From Acidimicrobiia bacterium (GTDB taxonomy: Bacteria > Actinomycetota > Acidimicrobiia > Acidimicrobiales > Aldehydirespiratoraceae), in the NCBI GenBank assembly GCA_022828135.1, contig JAJEJB010000037.1, positions 1 through 52,059 of the forward strand: 52,059 nt of DNA, given 5' to 3'. Every line of letters starts with the position of its first letter. Position 1 is the first letter of the stretch. The notes below the pieces were generated by a model. The model did not search any database. It saw only the letters and a list, made by a program, of their open reading frames with translations, and had not been told where the DNA came from. A program made the position numbers and the translations under genes. This document shows positions 6,993 to 14,524 of the stretch, in pieces.

Positions 6993-9070
6993 CCGTACGC
7001 ACCGAACCAGGCGTCGTGCAGGCGGCCGTAGACGCCACTCTCCATCAGATCGAGCAGCGCGATATCGACCCGCTCGCGCAGCTCCGGATCATCCTCGCTG
7101 ATCATCAAGCCGTACTGGACTCGCTGGAAGTCCGCGCCGATCGTCGCCACCTCGCCCGCACCCTCGCGGGCAGCGTGGAATTGGAGTACGGGGGCGTCGT
7201 ACACAATCGCCTCGACCTTGCCCTCGGCCAGCAGCCCGTACGCATCATCGACCCGTTCCACTATGACCGGCCCCACCCCGACCGAGGGCAGGTAAGCCTC
7301 ACCGGCCGAGTGGGACACGGTGGCCACCCGGCGGCCCGGGAGGTCCGCGGGTCCTGAGATCTCCGATCGCAGCTCGCTGACGGCCAGCGACGAGGCGATG
7401 GCCGCGGTGAAGCTGGCGAAGACCAGAGTGCCCAGTGCGATCCAGATGAGGGCGAGCGCCCGCCCCCTGGTGCCGCGAGCCACCTTGTCGCCGTATCCGA
7501 CGGTGCTCATAGTCACTACCGACCAGTAGAAGGAATCCCAGATGCCCTTGCGGTAGGGGACCGCAAAATCGGGATTGTGGCGGCGCTCCAGCCACCAGAT
7601 CATGTGGGCGGCGATCAGCACGGCCACTCCGAACACCGCCAGGAGCCAGGGCAGGTCCGACGATGCGACCGCGTCGAGGAATGACACGATCCGGTCACCA
7701 ATGCCCCTGGATTCCTCGGTGTTGGTCAGGATGGTCAAGCCGGAGTCGAGCACCGGCAGCGAGAAGTCGACGACGTCCTCACGCGACTCGGTGATCGCCA
7801 CCCCGCCCAGCCCGACTTGTGCCACGCCGCGGGTGATGTCGTCGATCTGCTTGGCGACGGTGTCCACGGCATGGATCTCCACGTCCATCCCGAGGCTGGC
7901 CCCAAGCAGGCGCACCAACTCCACCTCGAAGCCGCTGTAGGCGCGGTTCTGATAGATCACGAAGGGTGGGAGGGTGCGGGCGGCCACCGTCAGCGTGCCC
8001 GTTACTTCGGCGTCGTCGGTGGTAGAGCCCTCAAGGGCAACCGCATCGGGGTCGGCCGTCTCGATCCATCGCGTTACTACGGCGAGGTTGGCTTGGATCC
8101 ATTCGGCGGCGTGGTGCCGGATGTCCAGCGGATCCCCGCCATGCTGAACCATGCGGATGTTCTGGGCGGAGATGTCCGCAAGAGGTATGGCCGCTTGCTC
8201 GAGCAGCGTGCGCACCGCCGGATTGGCGTCCAGGAAGGCGGAGTTGGCCACCGCCCTGATGTCGTTGGGCGGCCAGCCGGTCTGGCAGGGATCATGGGCG
8301 CAGCCGGCAATGCCGGCGATGGCGGTCCGGTCCAGCGCGGAGGCCTGGCCCGGCGGCAGTGACGGGAACGGGACTTCGAGCCACACGGCGTCACGCCCGG
8401 GCACCATCTCGCCGATCGTCCAGTTGGGGGTCCAAGTGTAGTACAGCACCGGCCGGCCGTCCCGGTAGCGGGCGATGGTCTCGGAGATGAGAGGGGAGTA
8501 GTCGCCCTGTACCTGCTGCACCGTTCCTGTGAGCCCGTAGGCGCTCAGGTGATGGTCGATGGTCGCGGCGCAAGACCACCCGACCTCGCAGCCGACCAGG
8601 TCGGCGAGGCCGTCGCCGTCATGGTCGAACAGCCCGGCAACAGCCGGGTCGGCGAGATCGCCGAGGTTCGTGATGCCGTGGGCCCCGGCGGTGGCCGCGT
8701 CGATGAAGTAGCCCTGGAGGGCGCCGTCGTCGACCTGCGTGCCGACAACCTCGACCGAGTCGACCCCCTCGATGTGGGAATCATGCAGCGGGAACCACCC
8801 GCTGACCCAGAGATCGACCTCCCCCGCGGCGACGGCTGCGTAGAACTCGGGGTTGCTCATCGTCACCGGGCCGTCCACCCGGTAGCCGAGCCTCTCCAAC
8901 AGGAGTCCGTACACCTCCGCCTGGAACCAGCCGGTGTCCCACGTGGGCCGGGCCATGCGGACGACCGGTTCGTCGTCGGCTCCCGATGCGGTGGCGGCTG
9001 TGACGGACAGCGCCAACACAGCGGTCACGGCGACCAGAACGGCTATAAGGACTCGGCGCATCGACGACAT
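6989..9070 (-). CDS. ProX-type betaine-binding domain fused to a GluR0-like ligand-gated potassium channel
   Basis: The 693-residue protein has a signal peptide (1 to about 29), then a full ProX/OpuAC-like binding domain (about 35-340). That domain keeps the aromatic box Trp92 (GWFPLHD), Trp165 (GWSC) and Trp213 (YTWTPNW), and the Cys161/Cys167 pair seen in E. coli ProX. After a short linker comes a second, amino-acid-type binding domain whose first lobe (about 355-465) has Arg430 in ITESRE. The chain then crosses the membrane (about 474-495), forms a pore helix with the potassium filter TVGYGD (523-528), and crosses again (about 536-561, SFTAAIASS). It returns as lobe two (about 575-690), with Asp625 in YDAP. 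S1-TM1-P-TM2-S2 is the GluR0 plan of prokaryotic glutamate receptors. Arg and Asp at these places bind amino-acid ligands in GluR0. It is divergent from the BCCT/ProX operon. Start choice is between ATG 9070 and 9061. Confidence 0.92.
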   Translation of the reverse strand: MSSMRRVLIAVLVAVTAVLALSVTAATASGADDEPVVRMARPTWDTGWFQAEVYGLLLERLGYRVDGPVTMSNPEFYAAVAAGEVDLWVSGWFPLHDSHIEGVDSVEVVGTQVDDGALQGYFIDAATAGAHGITNLGDLADPAVAGLFDHDGDGLADLVGCEVGWSCAATIDHHLSAYGLTGTVQQVQGDYSPLISETIARYRDGRPVLYYTWTPNWTIGEMVPGRDAVWLEVPFPSLPPGQASALDRTAIAGIAGCAHDPCQTGWPPNDIRAVANSAFLDANPAVRTLLEQAAIPLADISAQNIRMVQHGGDPLDIRHHAAEWIQANLAVVTRWIETADPDAVALEGSTTDDAEVTGTLTVAARTLPPFVIYQNRAYSGFEVELVRLLGASLGMDVEIHAVDTVAKQIDDITRGVAQVGLGGVAITESREDVVDFSLPVLDSGLTILTNTEESRGIGDRIVSFLDAVASSDLPWLLAVFGVAVLIAAHMIWWLERRHNPDFAVPYRKGIWDSFYWSVVTMSTVGYGDKVARGTRGRALALIWIALGTLVFASFTAAIASSLAVSELRSEISGPADLPGRRVATVSHSAGEAYLPSVGVGPVIVERVDDAYGLLAEGKVEAIVYDAPVLQFHAAREGAGEVATIGADFQRVQYGLMISEDDPELRERVDIALLDLMESGVYGRLHDAWFGAYG

Positions 9071-9137
9071 CCGGGATAGGGGCGTGGACCAACAGTAGTG
9101 CCGGCCGCGCCGAACCTCCCCAGAAACCGCTGGCGCG

Positions 9138-9151
9138 TGGAAACGTTTCCA
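9138..9151. promoter_or_regulatory. LacI-family-type operator palindrome between channel and transporter genes
   Basis: TGGAAACGTTTCCA is a perfect 14-bp palindrome with a central CG, the form typical of LacI/GalR-family operators. It lies in the 178-bp divergent region, 67 bases from the channel start and 97 from the BCCT start, so one regulator could control both. A TAGGGT at 9171-9176 may be the BCCT -10, and ACAGTA at 9092-9097 (TACTGT on the minus strand) the channel -10. No LacI-type regulator gene is in the window. Confidence 0.7.
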
Positions 9152-9248
9152 ACTAGTGTCCGGTTCGGCCTAGGGTTGCGCCGGCCCGCTCGCAAGGTGC
9201 TTTCTGGTGTGTCCAGGCCTCACATCAGCGATCAATAGGGGGAACGCT

Positions 9249-11072
9249 ATGGACGCCGACGACACGGGAGCGGAGGTGGACCCGCGGGTCCATCGCAGCC
9301 CTGATGACACCGACATCGACCTGACAGAGGCGACCCTCGCCCTGCACGACTGGGAGGATGAGGAGGAGCGCCGCCGCGATGAGGCGGTCGCCAACCGCAA
9401 GTCGTTCGAGGGCCTGCAGATCGATCCCGACATCGACTTCTACCCCGAGGTCTCCGACCGGGAGCCCGGGGACCGCAACATCGTGCGGGCCGGGTTCGAC
9501 ATCCACCCGCAGGTGACGTTCTGGGCGTCGGGGTTCCTGGTGGTGTTCATCCTGTTGTCGATATTCGTCGACGCCACCCAGGACTTCTTCAGCGAGATCC
9601 TGGACTTCATCAACGGGTCGCTCGGCTGGTTCTACATCCTCGACTTCAACATCTTCGTGCTGGTGGCCCTGTACTTCGCCTTCAGCCGCTACGGGAAGAT
9701 CAAGCTGGGTGGTCCCTTCGCCTTGCCGGAGTTCTCCACTGCCTCCTGGTATGCGATGCTGCTGTCGGCGGGGTTGGGCATCGGGCTGATGTTCTGGGGG
9801 GTCGCTGAGCCGATCTTCCACTTCACGTCCCCGGCGCCGCTGTTTGATGTGGCCCCCGGCAGCGCCGACGCCGGCAAGGCGGCCCTGGCCACCACCTACC
9901 TCCATTGGGGTGTTCACGGTTGGGCCCTCTACGGGCTGACGGCGCTGGCTCTGGGCTTCTTCGCCTACAACCGGGGACTGCCGCTCACGTTCCGGTCGAT
10001 CTTCTACCCGATCCTCGGGCCGAGGATCTACGGCCCGTGGGGCCACGCCATCGACATCCTGACCGTCATCGCGACGCTGTTCGGGCTGGCCACCTCGCTG
10101 GGCTTCGGTGCGCAGCAGGCGTCCGCCGGTCTCAACAAGCTCTTCGGACTGCCCGACAACCTCGCGTTCCAGATCATTCTGATCCTCGCCATAACAGGGC
10201 TGGCCACCATCTCGGTGGTCGCCGGTCTCGATGCGGGGGTCAAGCGGCTCAGCGAGCTGAACATCTGGCTGGCCGGCGCCTTCCTGATCTTCATGCTGCT
10301 GGTCGGTCCGACGCTGTTCATCCTGTCGCTGTACACCCAGAGCCTCGGCTACTACGTCCAGGTTCTGCCGGAGTTCGCGTTCTGGAACGCAGCCTTCGAG
10401 GAGACCCAGTGGCAGGCATGGTGGACGATCTTCTACTGGGGATGGTGGATCTCGTGGTCGCCGTTCGTGGGAATGTTCATCGCGAGGATCTCCAAGGGCC
10501 GCTCGGTACGCGAGCTGCTCGTCGGAGTGATCTTCCTGCCGTCGATCCTGTGCTTCCTGTGGATGTCGGTCTTCGGCGGCTCGGCCATCAACCTGCAGAT
10601 GACCGGCGAGCGCGACGTGGCCACCGCGGTCAACGAGAACGTGGCCACCGCCCTGTTCGACATGCTGGAGGCGTTCCCGCTCACCGGCATCGTCTCATTC
10701 ATCGGCGTCCTGCTGCTGGTGTCGTTCTTCGTGACCTCGTCCGACTCCGGCTCGCTGGTGGTCGACCACCTCACCTCGGGCGGCAAGCTCGACTCGCCCA
10801 AGCCCCAGAGGGTGTTCTGGGCCGTGATGGAGGGCCTGGTGGCGATCGCTCTGCTGATCGGCGGCGGGCTGAGCGCCCTGCAGACCGCGGCGGTATCGAT
10901 CGGGCTGCCCTTCTCGGTGATCCTGCTGATCATGTGCTGGAGCATGAAGAAGGCCTTCGCCGAGGAGCTCGACCTGCTCGAGAGCCACTACGACGAACAG
11001 ATCTTCCGCGCCCAGCACAGCGGCCTGATCGCACAAGTGAAGGAACGGCTCGTCGAGGGGCCGAAACAGTGA
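9249..11072 (+). CDS. BCCT-family betaine/carnitine/choline transporter
   Basis: Secondary transporter of quaternary ammonium solutes, 607 residues from the ATG at 9249 (AGGGGGA at 9237-9243 is the ribosome binding site). An acidic, hydrophilic N-terminal extension of about 90 residues precedes twelve predicted membrane segments. Family motifs are clear: GLGIGLMFWGVAEP at about 175-188, and WWISWSPFVG, where Trp399, Trp400 and Trp403 match the WWxxW substrate site of BetP. The GxGxG stretch resembles that of the sodium-coupled BetP. The C-terminal tail is about 40 residues and charged. In BetP the two termini sense osmotic stress; similar regulation is possible here. The ProX-like gene follows 31 bases later, so they are likely one transcript. 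Confidence 0.95.
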   Translation: MDADDTGAEVDPRVHRSPDDTDIDLTEATLALHDWEDEEERRRDEAVANRKSFEGLQIDPDIDFYPEVSDREPGDRNIVRAGFDIHPQVTFWASGFLVVFILLSIFVDATQDFFSEILDFINGSLGWFYILDFNIFVLVALYFAFSRYGKIKLGGPFALPEFSTASWYAMLLSAGLGIGLMFWGVAEPIFHFTSPAPLFDVAPGSADAGKAALATTYLHWGVHGWALYGLTALALGFFAYNRGLPLTFRSIFYPILGPRIYGPWGHAIDILTVIATLFGLATSLGFGAQQASAGLNKLFGLPDNLAFQIILILAITGLATISVVAGLDAGVKRLSELNIWLAGAFLIFMLLVGPTLFILSLYTQSLGYYVQVLPEFAFWNAAFEETQWQAWWTIFYWGWWISWSPFVGMFIARISKGRSVRELLVGVIFLPSILCFLWMSVFGGSAINLQMTGERDVATAVNENVATALFDMLEAFPLTGIVSFIGVLLLVSFFVTSSDSGSLVVDHLTSGGKLDSPKPQRVFWAVMEGLVAIALLIGGGLSALQTAAVSIGLPFSVILLIMCWSMKKAFAEELDLLESHYDEQIFRAQHSGLIAQVKERLVEGPKQ

Positions 11073-11103
11073 CGGGCCCGCTTGAGAAGGAAGGAGGCTC
11101 GAA

Positions 11104-12120
11104 ATGAGAAACCAAAGGCGCAATGCCATGGTCCTGGCCGGAGCGTTGGCCGCCCTGGTCATCGTGGCGCTCGTCGTGATCTTCAGCGGCGAGGAGGAGG
11201 ACCAGACCGTCACCATGGCCCGGGCCAACTGGTCCAGCGGCTACATGCAGGCCGAGATCTACGCCCAGCTCATCGGCGAACTGGGCTACACGGTCACGGA
11301 CCCTGCCGCTCACACCCTCAGTCCCAACTCCTTCTATCCGGCGTTGGACAGCGGGCAGTACGACCTGTGGGTGAACGGCTGGTTCCCCACCCACGACATC
11401 TACCTCACCGCAGAGACAGCCGCCGGGCTGGAGTACGACCGCAGCATCGAAGCGGTCGGCCAACAGGTCGAGTCCGGTGCTCTCCAGGGGTACATGATCG
11501 ACAAGGCCACCGCCGACAGCATGGGCATCACCTCGATGAGCGATCTCGAGAACTCGTCGGTCGCCGCGGTGTTCGACCAGGACGGCGACGGTCTCGCCGA
11601 CCTGATCGGCTGCAACGAGGGCTGGGGCTGCGCGACCATCATCGACAACCACATCGCCGAACTCGGCTGGGGTGACAATGTGGAGCAGGTGTCGGGCACC
11701 TACGGCGATCTGATGCGGGGAGCCCAGAGCAGGGTGGCGGCCGGCGAGCCGGTGCTGTTCTATGCCTGGACGCCCAACTGGACCTACGAGGCGCTGCCAC
11801 CCGGCGATGCGGTCGTGTGGCTGGAGTCGCCCGCCCTCGAGGACGATGAGGGCACGACCGAGGTCCGGGGTCTCGCCGGCTGCGCCGGCAACCCCTGCGA
11901 CCTGGGATGGCCCGTCAACAGCATCCGTGCCGTGGCCAACAGCGAGTTCCTCGACGACAACGCCGACATCCGGCGCCTGCTCGAACAGGTGCAGATCCCG
12001 CTGGGCGACATCGCCGCCCAGAACGCCAAGGCGAGCCCCGACGCCAAGGCCGACGCGGCCGCATGGATCGCCGACAACCGGGCCCTGGTCGACATCTGGC
12101 TGGCGAACGCCAGAGGATGA
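11104..12120 (+). CDS. Membrane-anchored ProX/OpuAC-like glycine betaine binding protein
   Basis: The 338-residue protein is a periplasmic-binding-type domain close to E. coli ProX, with the aromatic box Trp93 (NGWFPTHD), Trp174 (EGWGC) and Trp222 (YAWTPNW). The cysteine pair is Cys170/Cys176 and the EF-hand-like DQDGDGLAD loop of the family is present. The N-terminus has one hydrophobic helix (about 8-28) without a clear cleavage site or lipobox, so it may stay as an anchor. ProX normally feeds the ABC transporter ProVW, but no ATPase or permease gene is adjacent. Instead a BCCT carrier precedes it and a channel with a related domain is divergent. AAGGAGG at 11091-11097 sets the start. Confidence 0.92.
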   Translation: MRNQRRNAMVLAGALAALVIVALVVIFSGEEEDQTVTMARANWSSGYMQAEIYAQLIGELGYTVTDPAAHTLSPNSFYPALDSGQYDLWVNGWFPTHDIYLTAETAAGLEYDRSIEAVGQQVESGALQGYMIDKATADSMGITSMSDLENSSVAAVFDQDGDGLADLIGCNEGWGCATIIDNHIAELGWGDNVEQVSGTYGDLMRGAQSRVAAGEPVLFYAWTPNWTYEALPPGDAVVWLESPALEDDEGTTEVRGLAGCAGNPCDLGWPVNSIRAVANSEFLDDNADIRRLLEQVQIPLGDIAAQNAKASPDAKADAAAWIADNRALVDIWLANARG

Positions 12121-12140
12121 GCGGCCGATACTCCTAGACC

Positions 12141-12186
12141 CGAACCCGTCTAGCCCGTCGGCCAGCCGGCGGGCTAGACGGGTTCG
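12141..12186. terminator. Strong bidirectional hairpin ending the BCCT/ProX operon
   Basis: A perfect 17-bp inverted repeat: CGAACCCGTCTAGCCCG (12141-12157) and its complement (12170-12186), with further pairing inside the 12-base spacer. It lies between two convergent genes and contains the stop codon of the Rrf2 gene on the other strand. There is no T-tract. Confidence 0.85.
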
Positions 12187-12623
12187 CCGTCGGCCGGCCA
12201 GGGAGCCTCTCCCTGGGCCATGGCGGTGATCTGGGCGAGGCTGAAGGAGTCGAGGAACCGGCGCATGTGCGAGCCCGAGGCCGACCAGATCGCCAACAGC
12301 ACGCACTGCCCCTCATGATCGCAGGCACCGTCGGTGTGGGGCTCCCCAAAGTCGCCCGCGGCGATGGGGCCGTCCACAGCCCGCACGATCTCTGACAGCT
12401 TGATGTCGGCGGGATCGCGGGCCAGCACGTAGCCGCCGCCCACACCCCGCTTGGAGCGCACCAGGCCGGCACCCTTCAGGGCCAGGAGTATCTGCTCCAG
12501 GTAGGGCTGGGGTAGGGCGGTGCGCTCGGCGATCTCACGCACCGAGGTGGGCGCGTTCTCTCCATGGAGCGCCAGGGACAGCAGGGCCCGGGATGCGTAG
12601 TCCCCGCGTGTCGACACCCGCAT
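12174..12623 (-). CDS. Rrf2-family transcriptional regulator, atypical cluster-binding site
   Basis: Winged-helix regulator of the IscR/NsrR/RsrR family, 149 residues. The N-terminal helix-turn-helix is clear (SVREIAERTALPQPYLEQIL, then GVGGGYVLARDP in the wing). In IscR three cysteines spaced by five residues hold an iron-sulfur cluster. Here Cys101 and Cys107 fit but the third position is Trp113, so a standard three-cysteine cluster is not possible; another ligand or a redox thiol pair may be used. The gene is divergent from a phosphodiesterase-like gene with only 18 bases between starts, and that spacer is a palindrome, suggesting autoregulation. The target genes are unknown. Confidence 0.9.
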   Translation of the reverse strand: MRVSTRGDYASRALLSLALHGENAPTSVREIAERTALPQPYLEQILLALKGAGLVRSKRGVGGGYVLARDPADIKLSEIVRAVDGPIAAGDFGEPHTDGACDHEGQCVLLAIWSASGSHMRRFLDSFSLAQITAMAQGEAPWPADGEPV

Positions 12624-12626
12624 GGT

Positions 12627-12641
12627 GGCATCCTAGATGCC
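12627..12641. promoter_or_regulatory. Palindrome filling the divergent rrf2/phosphodiesterase spacer
   Basis: GGCATC-CTA-GATGCC is a perfect 6-3-6 palindrome in the 18-bp spacer (12624-12641). On the minus strand it contains TAGGAT, six bases before the Rrf2 ATG, consistent with a leaderless promoter. It is a good candidate for the Rrf2 operator. Confidence 0.6.
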
Positions 12642-13766
12642 GTGGACCGCCCGGAACCTATCGCCCCGCGCCAAGAGCCGGTCCTGCCGGCGTACGGAGG
12701 CGGCTGCGTGGCCGACATCGTGCCCGCGATCCTGGAGACCGGCCTCCACGGACCGCCGGGCCCGCTGCCCCCGGAGATCCTCGAGGCCCGCGCCGTGGTG
12801 GTGCTGATCCTCGACGGGCTCGGCGCCGAGCAGCTCGCGGCGCGGCCCCGGATCGCTCCGACGCTCCACGAGATGCACGCGTCCACGATCACCACGGTGG
12901 CTCCGAGCACCACCGCGTCCGCTCTCACCTCCATAGCCACCGGCGTGGCGGTGGGAGAGCACGGGATCGTGGGATACCGCATCCGGACCGACGACGGCAA
13001 CCTCAACGTCCTGAAGTGGAGAACGCCTCAGGGCGACGGTGTGGACCGCCACCCGCCCGAGCGGTTCCAGCCGGTCGCCTCCTTCGGCGGCCAGCGCCCG
13101 CCCGCACTCCAGAGGGACGTCTACCGCAAGTCGGGCTTCAGCCGGGCCTACCTACGCGACTCTCGCCGGTTCGGGTACAAGATGCTGTCGAGCCTGGCGG
13201 TGGAGGTGCGGCAGTTGCTGGCCGCGGGGGAGTCCTTCGTCTACGCCTACTACGAGGGCCTGGACATCGTGGCCCACGAGCACGCCTTCGGCGAGCACTA
13301 CGAGGCTGAGTTGCGGGCCTGCGACCGGCTGATGGCGGATCTGCTGACCATCCTTCCCCGCGGCACGGCGGTGGTGGCCACATCCGACCACGGTCTCGTC
13401 GACTGCTCCGACGGCCTGGTCAAGATCGACGGCATCGTGCTCGACTGCGCTCGAGCGGAGTCGGGCGAGGCCCGCTTCCGGTGGCTGCACGCCCTACCGG
13501 GCCGGAGTGGCGACCTGTACGAGGCCGCGGCCGATGCCCACGCCCACCAGGCCTGGGTCCACACCGCCGAGGAGATGATCGACGCCGGCTGGTTCGGACC
13601 GGTCGTGACCGACGCAGCCCGCGCCCGGCTGGGAGACGTGGCGCTGGTGGCCCGGGACGCCTGGGCATTCAGCCATCCCGACGACGGCGCACCCCGAATC
13701 ATCGGTCGCCACGGCTCGCTCACTCCGGCCGAGATGCTCGTGCCACTTCTAGTTCACGTCTCGTGA
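12642..13766 (+). CDS. Type I phosphodiesterase/nucleotide pyrophosphatase-family protein
   Basis: Alkaline-phosphatase-superfamily hydrolase of 374 residues from the GTG at 12642. The two-metal site motifs appear in order: VLILDGLG (metal Asp), PSTTASALTSIATG (nucleophile Thr), EGLDIVAHEHAFG (Asp and His), TSDHGLVD (Asp-His) and IGRHGSLTPAEMLVPLL (His). Members cleave phosphodiester or pyrophosphate bonds in nucleotides or lipids; the substrate here is not readable. It has no signal peptide, so it should be cytoplasmic. The longer frame from 12564 would overlap the divergent regulator and is unlikely. Expression may be governed by the Rrf2 protein through the shared palindrome. Confidence 0.88.
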   Translation: MDRPEPIAPRQEPVLPAYGGGCVADIVPAILETGLHGPPGPLPPEILEARAVVVLILDGLGAEQLAARPRIAPTLHEMHASTITTVAPSTTASALTSIATGVAVGEHGIVGYRIRTDDGNLNVLKWRTPQGDGVDRHPPERFQPVASFGGQRPPALQRDVYRKSGFSRAYLRDSRRFGYKMLSSLAVEVRQLLAAGESFVYAYYEGLDIVAHEHAFGEHYEAELRACDRLMADLLTILPRGTAVVATSDHGLVDCSDGLVKIDGIVLDCARAESGEARFRWLHALPGRSGDLYEAAADAHAHQAWVHTAEEMIDAGWFGPVVTDAARARLGDVALVARDAWAFSHPDDGAPRIIGRHGSLTPAEMLVPLLVHVS

Positions 13767-13770
13767 GGTC

Positions 13771-13808
13771 CCGCTCTTGTTCGCTTCGCTCACGGGCCGC
13801 TCGGGCCA
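13771..13808 (-). repeat. Dispersed intergenic repeat, copy C
   Basis: Reverse-strand copy of the 38-base unit, extended by the CGGCCTCGC flank that also borders copies D and E. It lies between the phosphodiesterase gene and bpa. Confidence 0.9.
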
Positions 13809-13866
13809 CGGCCTCGCTCAGTCCGCCTAGAAGGCAACGGCGGACCGCTCCCATCCGCTCGGCCTC

Positions 13867-13872
13867 TAGGGT
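13867..13872 (+). promoter_or_regulatory. Possible leaderless -10 element of bpa
   Basis: TAGGGT ends six bases before the GTG at 13879 and directly before the in-frame GTG at 13873. If it is the -10 element, the true start is probably 13879 and the message has no leader. Confidence 0.4.
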
Positions 13873-14397
13873 GTGACCGTGAACGGTGACAATCCCGAGA
13901 GCGAGTCTCGCGAGGTGCTGGCGCCGGAGGTCATCGAGGCCGGCGTGGGCGAGGCCGGCGACGAGATCAATGAGACGATCGATCATCCGGCCAAGGTGAT
14001 GCGCATCGGCACCATGCTCAAGCAACTGCTGGCCGAGGTGCGCTCCACCGATCTGGACGAGGCCAGCCGGCAGCGGCTGCGCGAGATCTACGAGACATCG
14101 GTGGGGGAGGTCGGCTCGGCCCTGTCGCCAGACCTGCGCGAGGAGCTGACGAGGCTCGCCTCGCCCTTCGACGGGGCCGAGACCCCGTCCGCCATGGAGC
14201 TCCAGGTCGCCAAGGCCCAGTTGGTGGGGTGGCTCGAAGGCCTCATCCAGGGAATGAAGGCGATGCTCCTCGCCCAGCAGATGAGCGCCCACCAGCAGCT
14301 CCAGTCGATGCGGGGCGAGCTGCCGCCGGGAGCCGACCCGTACCCGCGACCGCAGCCCGCACCCGACGCCACAAGCCGCCCCGGCACGTACCTCTAG
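13873..14397 (+). CDS. bpa: Bacterial proteasome activator Bpa/PafE
   Basis: ATP-independent activator that docks on the 20S proteasome and feeds it unfolded proteins. The 174-residue protein matches the DUF2587/Bpa family: HPAKVMRIGTMLKQLLAEVR, LDEASRQRLREIY, LSPDLREELTRL and AKAQLVGWLEGLIQGMKAMLLAQQ form the helical bundle. The chain ends in GTYL, corresponding to the GQYL-type HbYX-like tail of mycobacterial PafE that opens the proteasome gate. Its presence implies a 20S proteasome elsewhere in the genome. The N-terminal 35 residues are acidic and probably disordered. GTG codons at 13873 and 13879 are both possible starts. Confidence 0.95.
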   Translation: MTVNGDNPESESREVLAPEVIEAGVGEAGDEINETIDHPAKVMRIGTMLKQLLAEVRSTDLDEASRQRLREIYETSVGEVGSALSPDLREELTRLASPFDGAETPSAMELQVAKAQLVGWLEGLIQGMKAMLLAQQMSAHQQLQSMRGELPPGADPYPRPQPAPDATSRPGTYL

Positions 14398-14448
14398 CCC
14401 CGCCGGCCGGGCGAGCAATGCACTTGCGCGAGCCCCCGAACAGCCGAC

Positions 14449-14520
14449 TATGGTGCGAATAACAGCTGTGTGATTCATCCACAGCTCCCTCAACACCGTT
14501 CCACAGCGGTCCACAGGAGG
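14449..14520 (+). promoter_or_regulatory. dnaE leader: -10-like element, inverted repeat, ribosome binding site
   Basis: TATGGT (14449-14454) may be a -10, with TTGCGC 19 bases upstream. AGCTGTG (14464-14470) and CACAGCT (14480-14486) form an inverted repeat with a 9-base spacer. TCCACA occurs three times (14478, 14500, 14510). AGGAGG (14515-14520) is the ribosome binding site for the GTG at 14525. Confidence 0.4.
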
Positions 14521-14524
14521 CGCG

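Noticed and set aside
6989..9070. That the channel fusion is an artefact of two merged genes
   Set aside because: The frame is continuous with no internal start/stop pair or ribosome binding site at the junction (residues 340-355), and both halves have the same topology.
14471..14515. Three TCCACA motifs before dnaE as DnaA boxes or an origin
   Set aside because: None matches a full DnaA box (TTATCCACA) and there is no AT-rich unwinding element or dnaA/dnaN nearby.
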